Positions 54,513 to 64,000 of a stretch of 64,000 nt of DNA are shown here, one piece after another (the stretch's first letter is position 1; every line of letters begins with the position of its first letter). The position numbers and the translations under genes are program-made. Below the pieces are notes generated by a model. That model did not search any database, was not told the DNA's origin, and saw nothing but the letters and a program-made list of their open reading frames with translations. The stretch lies in the NCBI GenBank assembly GCA_026745465.1, contig JACYXH010000718.1, positions 63,190 through 127,189 of the forward strand, in the 5' to 3' direction. The DNA comes from Lota lota. Taxonomy: Eukaryota > Chordata > Actinopteri > Gadiformes > Lotidae.

Positions 54513-56297
54513 GTTATCAAAACGCATTTTAATGTCGAAACAAGCGTAATATTGCATGTTGCCAATGTTTTCTGGTTCTGAACTCCTTGGGGCTTGCACT
54601 GATCACTCGTATTGCCGGACATTCATAGGAATCTTATGAAAAATGTTGCATACATTTTCATAAGAGATCATACAAATGTAGCCTATTAAATAACTATTGT
54701 ATTATTTCCAGCGTCGATTGCCTATTTAAGGCCCATAACAAGAAATAGTCGATATAACATAAATATGAAACACACAACAGCTATTCATAATGATTAGCAA
54801 AAGTCACTTTTTGATAATGTTTAAAAATATATAAATATTTTTATGAGGAAATGTCAAATGTTGATTAAAAAGTCTGGTCAGTGCAACTGTGGTTGGTATG
54901 TTGCCTTACAGAAGGAAGGTATTGGGTTCAATGCGTCTGGGACCTTTCTGTGAGCAGTTTGTATGTTCTCCCCGTGTTCAAGTGGGTTTCCTCCAGATCC
55001 TCCAATTTTCTCCCACACAAAATAAATGCATGTCCTCTATTATCGTATAGTGCTGCTAGATGGGTTAAATGCAGATATCCCCTTTTATTTGACCAGTGCA
55101 ATCAAGGTAAATTAAAACTTATCTAATCGGTCCAGAGTGAAACAACCACATAATCAAAGATATTGATTACGGCCCCAAACCAGGAGCACCACTTATTGTT
55201 GAACCCTGGTATAAAATAGAATCACAGAACTGTTTAAAATAGATAGAATCACAGAATTGTATAAAAAGATAGAATCAAAGAACTGTTTAAAATAAATAGA
55301 ATCACAGGACTGTATACAATAGAAAATGATCTGCCTCGATGGTATCTTCAGTTGACGCTTTATCAGGCTCTTCATAGCTCGAGCGAGATCAGTGTTATCG
55401 GATCACATCTCTTTGTCTCTCCATTTTGAATATCAATGACTTCCCGCAAACTTTATGTATTATTTCAGGTGGCATTCTGAAATGAATAAGTAAACATGAG
55501 TAAAGAGCATAATAATCATGTATCATATAATACCTTTGAGTAATGTAGAATTCTATTTGCAGCAAATACACTGTACGGATATAAGGGTGGTGGTGAAAGT
55601 AATTTAAAATCTTAAAAGTTACAGCCCCCGTCCTGGAATGACCTTTAATGTCAACTTCATTAGATCTTGTTTTTCTTGGCATGTTTAAATCCTTAATCAA
55701 AGCATTGATAGTAAAAACTTTCGGAAAATGCTGCAGTTTTGCCGCGAATGTCACATGTTTTGTTGTTTTAAAATCATATTCTTTGCAAATTCATTGTATA
55801 TGTTCATGTAATTTGTCTGTATGTCGTGTAGTTTTTGTGATTGTGCTGCTATCAGGTTTCTCTTGCAGAAGAGGTGCTTAACCTCAATAAGACTTCCTGA
55901 ATAAATAAAGAACACATAAAAAAGAGAGCAAATGAATCCTTGATAAACAAGTTAAACAAGTTACTCATTCCACCAAATATACAAGATACTATCTGGCTTG
56001 CCAACAGGCACACAACGTATACTATAAGGAATACAACCCCCCCTCCCAGAACACTTACATCCCAGAGCATTCCAGAGCATTGTTTCTGCCCAACACAACA
56101 AGCGTTACAAGTTATCCTGGCTGAACAAAGCCTAGTAAAAAAATCTGAGAAAAGGAATACTTTAACTGATGAGATAAACATAGCCCTGCTGCAATTGAAA
56201 TACTGCAACCACAGCTATTTTATTATACTATTATTTTCAATGTTGGTGGCATTGATGAGACTACATCTATAATATAAATAGAGGGTTAGAGGGAATG
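54513..56297. repeat. Tandem unit 2 (about 1.8 kb)
   Basis: Full unit, closely similar to units 1 and 3. It has a leftward ORF (55395-55754, MPRKTRSNEVDIKG motif) also found in the others; coding value is unproven. Confidence 0.88.
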
Positions 56298-57084
56298 TTA
56301 TCAAAACACATTTTAATGTTGAAACAAGCGTAATATTGCATGTTGCCAATGTTTTCTGGTTCTGAACTCCTTGGGGCTTGCACTGATCAATCGTATTGCT
56401 GGACATTCATAGGAATCTTATGAAAAATGTTGCATAACTTTTCGTAAGAGATCAGACGAATGTAGCCTATTAAATAACTATGGTATTATTTCCAGTGTCG
56501 ATTGCCTATTTAAGGCCCATAACAAGAAATTGTCGACATAACGTATATATGAAGCACACAACAGCTATTCATAATGATTAGCAAAAGCCTTTTTTTTTTA
56601 TAATGTTTAAAAATATATAATTATTTTTATGAGGAAATGTCAAATGTTGATAAAAAATTCTGGTCAGTGGAACTGTGGTTGGTACTGTTGCCGTACAGAA
56701 GGAAGGTATTGGGTTCAATGCGTCTGGGACCTTTCTGTGAGCAGTTTGTATGTTCTCCCCGTGTTCAAGTGGGTTTCCTCCAGATCCTCCAATTTTCTCT
56801 CACACAAAAGAAAGTAATGTCCTCTATTATCCTATAGTGCTGCAAGATGGGTTTAACGCAGATATCACCTTTTATTTGACCAGTGCAATCAAGGTAAATT
56901 AAATCGTATATAATCTGTCCAGAGTGAAACAACCACATAATGAAAGATATTGATTATGGCCCCAAACCAGGAGCACCATTTATTGTTGAACCCTGGTATA
57001 AAATAGATAGAATCACAGAACTGTTTAAAATAGATAGAATCACAGGACTGTATAACATATAGAATCACAGGCCTGTTTAGAATA

Positions 57085-58011
57085 CCATAATTTCTGTACT
57101 ATTGAGCGCACTTGAATATAAGCCGCACCCACTGAATGTTAAAAAAAACTATTTTTTTTAACATAAATAAGCCGCACATGTCTATAAGCCGCAGGTGCCT
57201 ACCGGTACATTGAAACAAATGAACTTTACACAGGCTTTAACGAAACACGGCTTGTAACAAAAATACAAAATTACATGTAAACAGTATCCTACCAAGAAAG
57301 TCATTGATCACTATCTTACTCCTCCTGTGCACTGAAACCACTGAAGTCATCTCCTTCGGTGTCGGAGTTGAATAACCTCAGAATTGCTTCATCCGATGTT
57401 GGATCGTTTTCACTGTCGCTCTCGTCACTTTCATCCGGAGGCAAATTCCCCGCTGAGCTCAAGCTGCCATCTTCAACACGCAGCAGTCCAGCCTTTCGAA
57501 ACCCGTTGATGATAGTGGATTTATTGACAATGCTCCACACTGTCAGGACCCACTGGCAGACTTGACCATAAGTTGCTCTTAGCATGCGGCCCGTTTTAGT
57601 GAAGGATTTCTCCCCACTTGTCATCCAAGCCTCCCACTGAAAACGGAGCGCCACCTTAAATGCACAATTTAAACTGATTGCGTGCGGCTGCAAATACTTT
57701 ATTGTGCCCCCAGGAATCACAGCTGGAATTGAATGAATGATGGAAAGTTTGAGTGCGCTCGATTTAATCTAAACAGTAAACTAATAAGTTACATTGTTTC
57801 ACCTTAACCCGTTCGGCAATTTCTTTGGTCTAATGAAAGCTTCATGTCGCGAAAAAACTGAGCACCGTCACAGAATGTGTTTTTTGCTCAGTTTTTGGCA
57901 GCATGAAGCTTGTGAAAGCAGGAAAAATCCATAAATTAGCCGCGTCATTGTTTAAGCCGCGAGGTTGTAAGCGTGGGATAAAAGTTGCGGCTTATAGTCC
58001 GGAAATTACGG
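57085..58011 (-). mobile_element. Pogo/Tigger-type DNA transposon, deletion derivative
   Basis: Ends form inverted repeats (CCATAATTTCTGTACTATTG against CCGTAATTTCCGGACTATAA) with TA duplication at 57083-57084 and 58012-58013. It carries the transposase 3' end. Confidence 0.88.
57316..57720 (-). pseudogene. Pogo-like transposase C-terminal fragment
   Basis: A 134-codon frame beginning in MIPGGTIKYLQPHAIS, the last part of the DDE domain, then a Ser/Asp/Glu-rich tail. The N-terminal DNA-binding part and most of the DDE domain are deleted. Confidence 0.82.
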
Positions 58012-58761
58012 TAGATAGAATTGTTTAAAAAGATAGAATCACAGAACTGTTTAAAATATAAAATGATCTGTCTCGATGGTATCTTCAGTTAGCCCTTCAT
58101 CAGGCTCTTCATAGCTCGAGCTACATCAGTGTTATCGGATCACATCTCTTTGTCTCTCCATTTTGAATATCAATGACTTCCCGCAAACTTGATGTATTAT
58201 TTCAGGTGGCATTCTGAAATGGATAAGTAAAAATGAGTAAAGAGCATAATAATCATGTATCATATAATATCTTTGAGTAAGGTAGAATTCTATTTGCAGC
58301 AAATACACTGTACGGATATAAGGGTGGTGGTGAAAGTAATTCAAAGTCTTCACAGTTACAGCCCCATGTCCTGGAATGACCTTTAAGGTCAACTTCACCA
58401 GATCTTGTTTTTCTTGGCATGTTTAAATACTTAATCAAAGCATTGATAGTAAAAAATGTACGGAAAATGCTGCAGTGAATGTCACAAATACAAATAAATA
58501 CAAACACAAATAAATATATATTTTTAATGCAAATTAATCCTAGATAAACAAGTTAAACAAGTTACTCACTCTACCAAATATACAAGATACTATCTGGCTT
58601 GCCAACAGGCACACAACGTATACTATAAGGAATCCAAGCCTCCCTCCCAGAACACTTACATCCCAGAGCATTCCAGGTCATTGTTTCTGACCAACACAAC
58701 AAGCGTTACAAGTTATTCTGGCTGATCAAAGCCCAGTAAAATAAATCTGAGAAAATTAATA

Positions 58762-59069
58762 TGTAGCTAAGTCCCATTGCTACACGCCACCTAGGTGACT
58801 TTCCTCAGGCTCCTCCAAACAATTAGACACAGGGTGGTGATGTTGAAACCGGTTTATTGTAAAGGTTGAGTACGCTGGTACAGGCAGATGGTGCTCCATA
58901 CTGCCATGTAGGAGAGCTCTCCCTGAGTGTGTGCGGTGATGGCTGGTTTAATCTGTGCACACTGATTGCTTAATGTGCAACAGGTGTGCAGCCTCACCCA
59001 GCTCCAGACTCCAATCAGTCTGCCAGGTGAGGCTGCTTAAACCAGCCATCATCCACAAACACTCTCACA
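58762..59069. mobile_element. Solo-LTR-like insertion in tandem unit 3
   Basis: Absent from units 1 and 2. It starts TGTAGC and ends CTCACA, about 308 bp. Flanks TAATA and GAATA (4 of 5) could be a 5-bp duplication. A short inverted pair (GGCTGGTTTAA / TTAAACCAGCC) lies inside. The type is inferred. Confidence 0.55.
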
Positions 59070-59207
59070 GAATACTTTAACTGATGAGATAAACGTAACC
59101 CTACTGCAATTTAAATACTGCAACCACAGCTATTTTATTATACAATTATTATTAAATCTATTATTTTCATTTTTAGTGGCATTGATGAGACTACATCTAT
59201 AATATAA

Positions 59208-59336
59208 AGAGATGTGCTTGGAGGAAGAAATGAGAACTTAAATGCAGGAGGCGGGCGAGGTCATGCCTGGGAGGACGGCCCCTCTTAGCACAGCCTATAT
59301 GAGAGAGATCCAGCTGGAAGGATAGTCCAGTCAGCC
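59208..59336 (+). promoter_or_regulatory. Core promoter and 5' UTR of the alpha-2-macroglobulin-like gene
   Basis: A TATA-like CCTATATGAG lies at about 59294-59303, some 40 bp upstream of the ATG. No experimental TSS. The promoter directly abuts tandem unit 3. Confidence 0.6.
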
Positions 59337-63980
<4,644 letters not shown>

Positions 63981-64000
63981 GTAAGTCCAGTGGTGTAGAA

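Larger units (their letters stand above)
56298..59207. repeat. Tandem unit 3 with two insertions
   Basis: Without the pogo (57085-58011) and solo-LTR-like (58762-59069) inserts it is about 1.7 kb. It ends at CTATAATATAAA, about 130 bp before the alpha-2-macroglobulin-like start codon. Confidence 0.85.

Overview
The window looks like ray-finned (teleost) fish nuclear DNA. It has an intron-rich vertebrate gene at the right end, long dinucleotide repeats, and a transposon mix usual in fish: mag-type Gypsy, gamma-like ERVs, Copia, L1, GTF2IRD2-type hAT, pogo, Tc1/mariner MITE and a Polinton/adintovirus. I cannot name the species.

Positions 1-17822 are an endogenous adintovirus (Polinton/Maverick), cut off at its left edge by the window start. 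Rightward genes are a partial ORF, a small acidic ORF, a badly broken protein-primed DNA polymerase B, a packaging ATPase (one frameshift) and two small Polinton-type proteins. An A/T-rich convergence zone at 6480-6790 separates them from leftward genes: adenain-like protease, double-jelly-roll major capsid protein, a pVI/core-like basic protein, a penton-like minor capsid protein, a truncated retrovirus-type integrase, a possibly myristoylated small protein and two unrecognised ORFs. A GC-rich terminal region follows. A mag-clade Gypsy retrotransposon (9717-14529) sits inside the penton gene.

The virus right end (about 17822) abuts the coding exon of a hAT transposase. The same exon is interrupted by a 9.4-kb gamma-like ERV (17869-27288, 4-bp duplication CAGC) and resumes at 27289-27855. 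The hAT in turn abuts a 5'-truncated Copia element (about 27860-30538). This gives a nested stack: Copia, then hAT, then adintovirus and ERV, then Gypsy.

Positions 30539-59200 hold more decayed elements: an L1-like LINE, a complete hAT with 8-bp duplications (37634-40578), a second Gypsy copy with 5-bp duplications (41328-46126), a deleted second ERV of the same family (48595-about 52617) with a leader minisatellite, and a threefold tandem array of about 1.8 kb (53113-59207) carrying pogo and solo-LTR-like inserts. Two possible exons of an unidentified leftward gene lie at 40734-40858 and 46428-46640.

Positions 59208-64000 contain the promoter and first nine coding exons of an alpha-2-macroglobulin-like gene in clean splice phase. 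It is the only host gene here that looks intact. The gene runs off the right edge.
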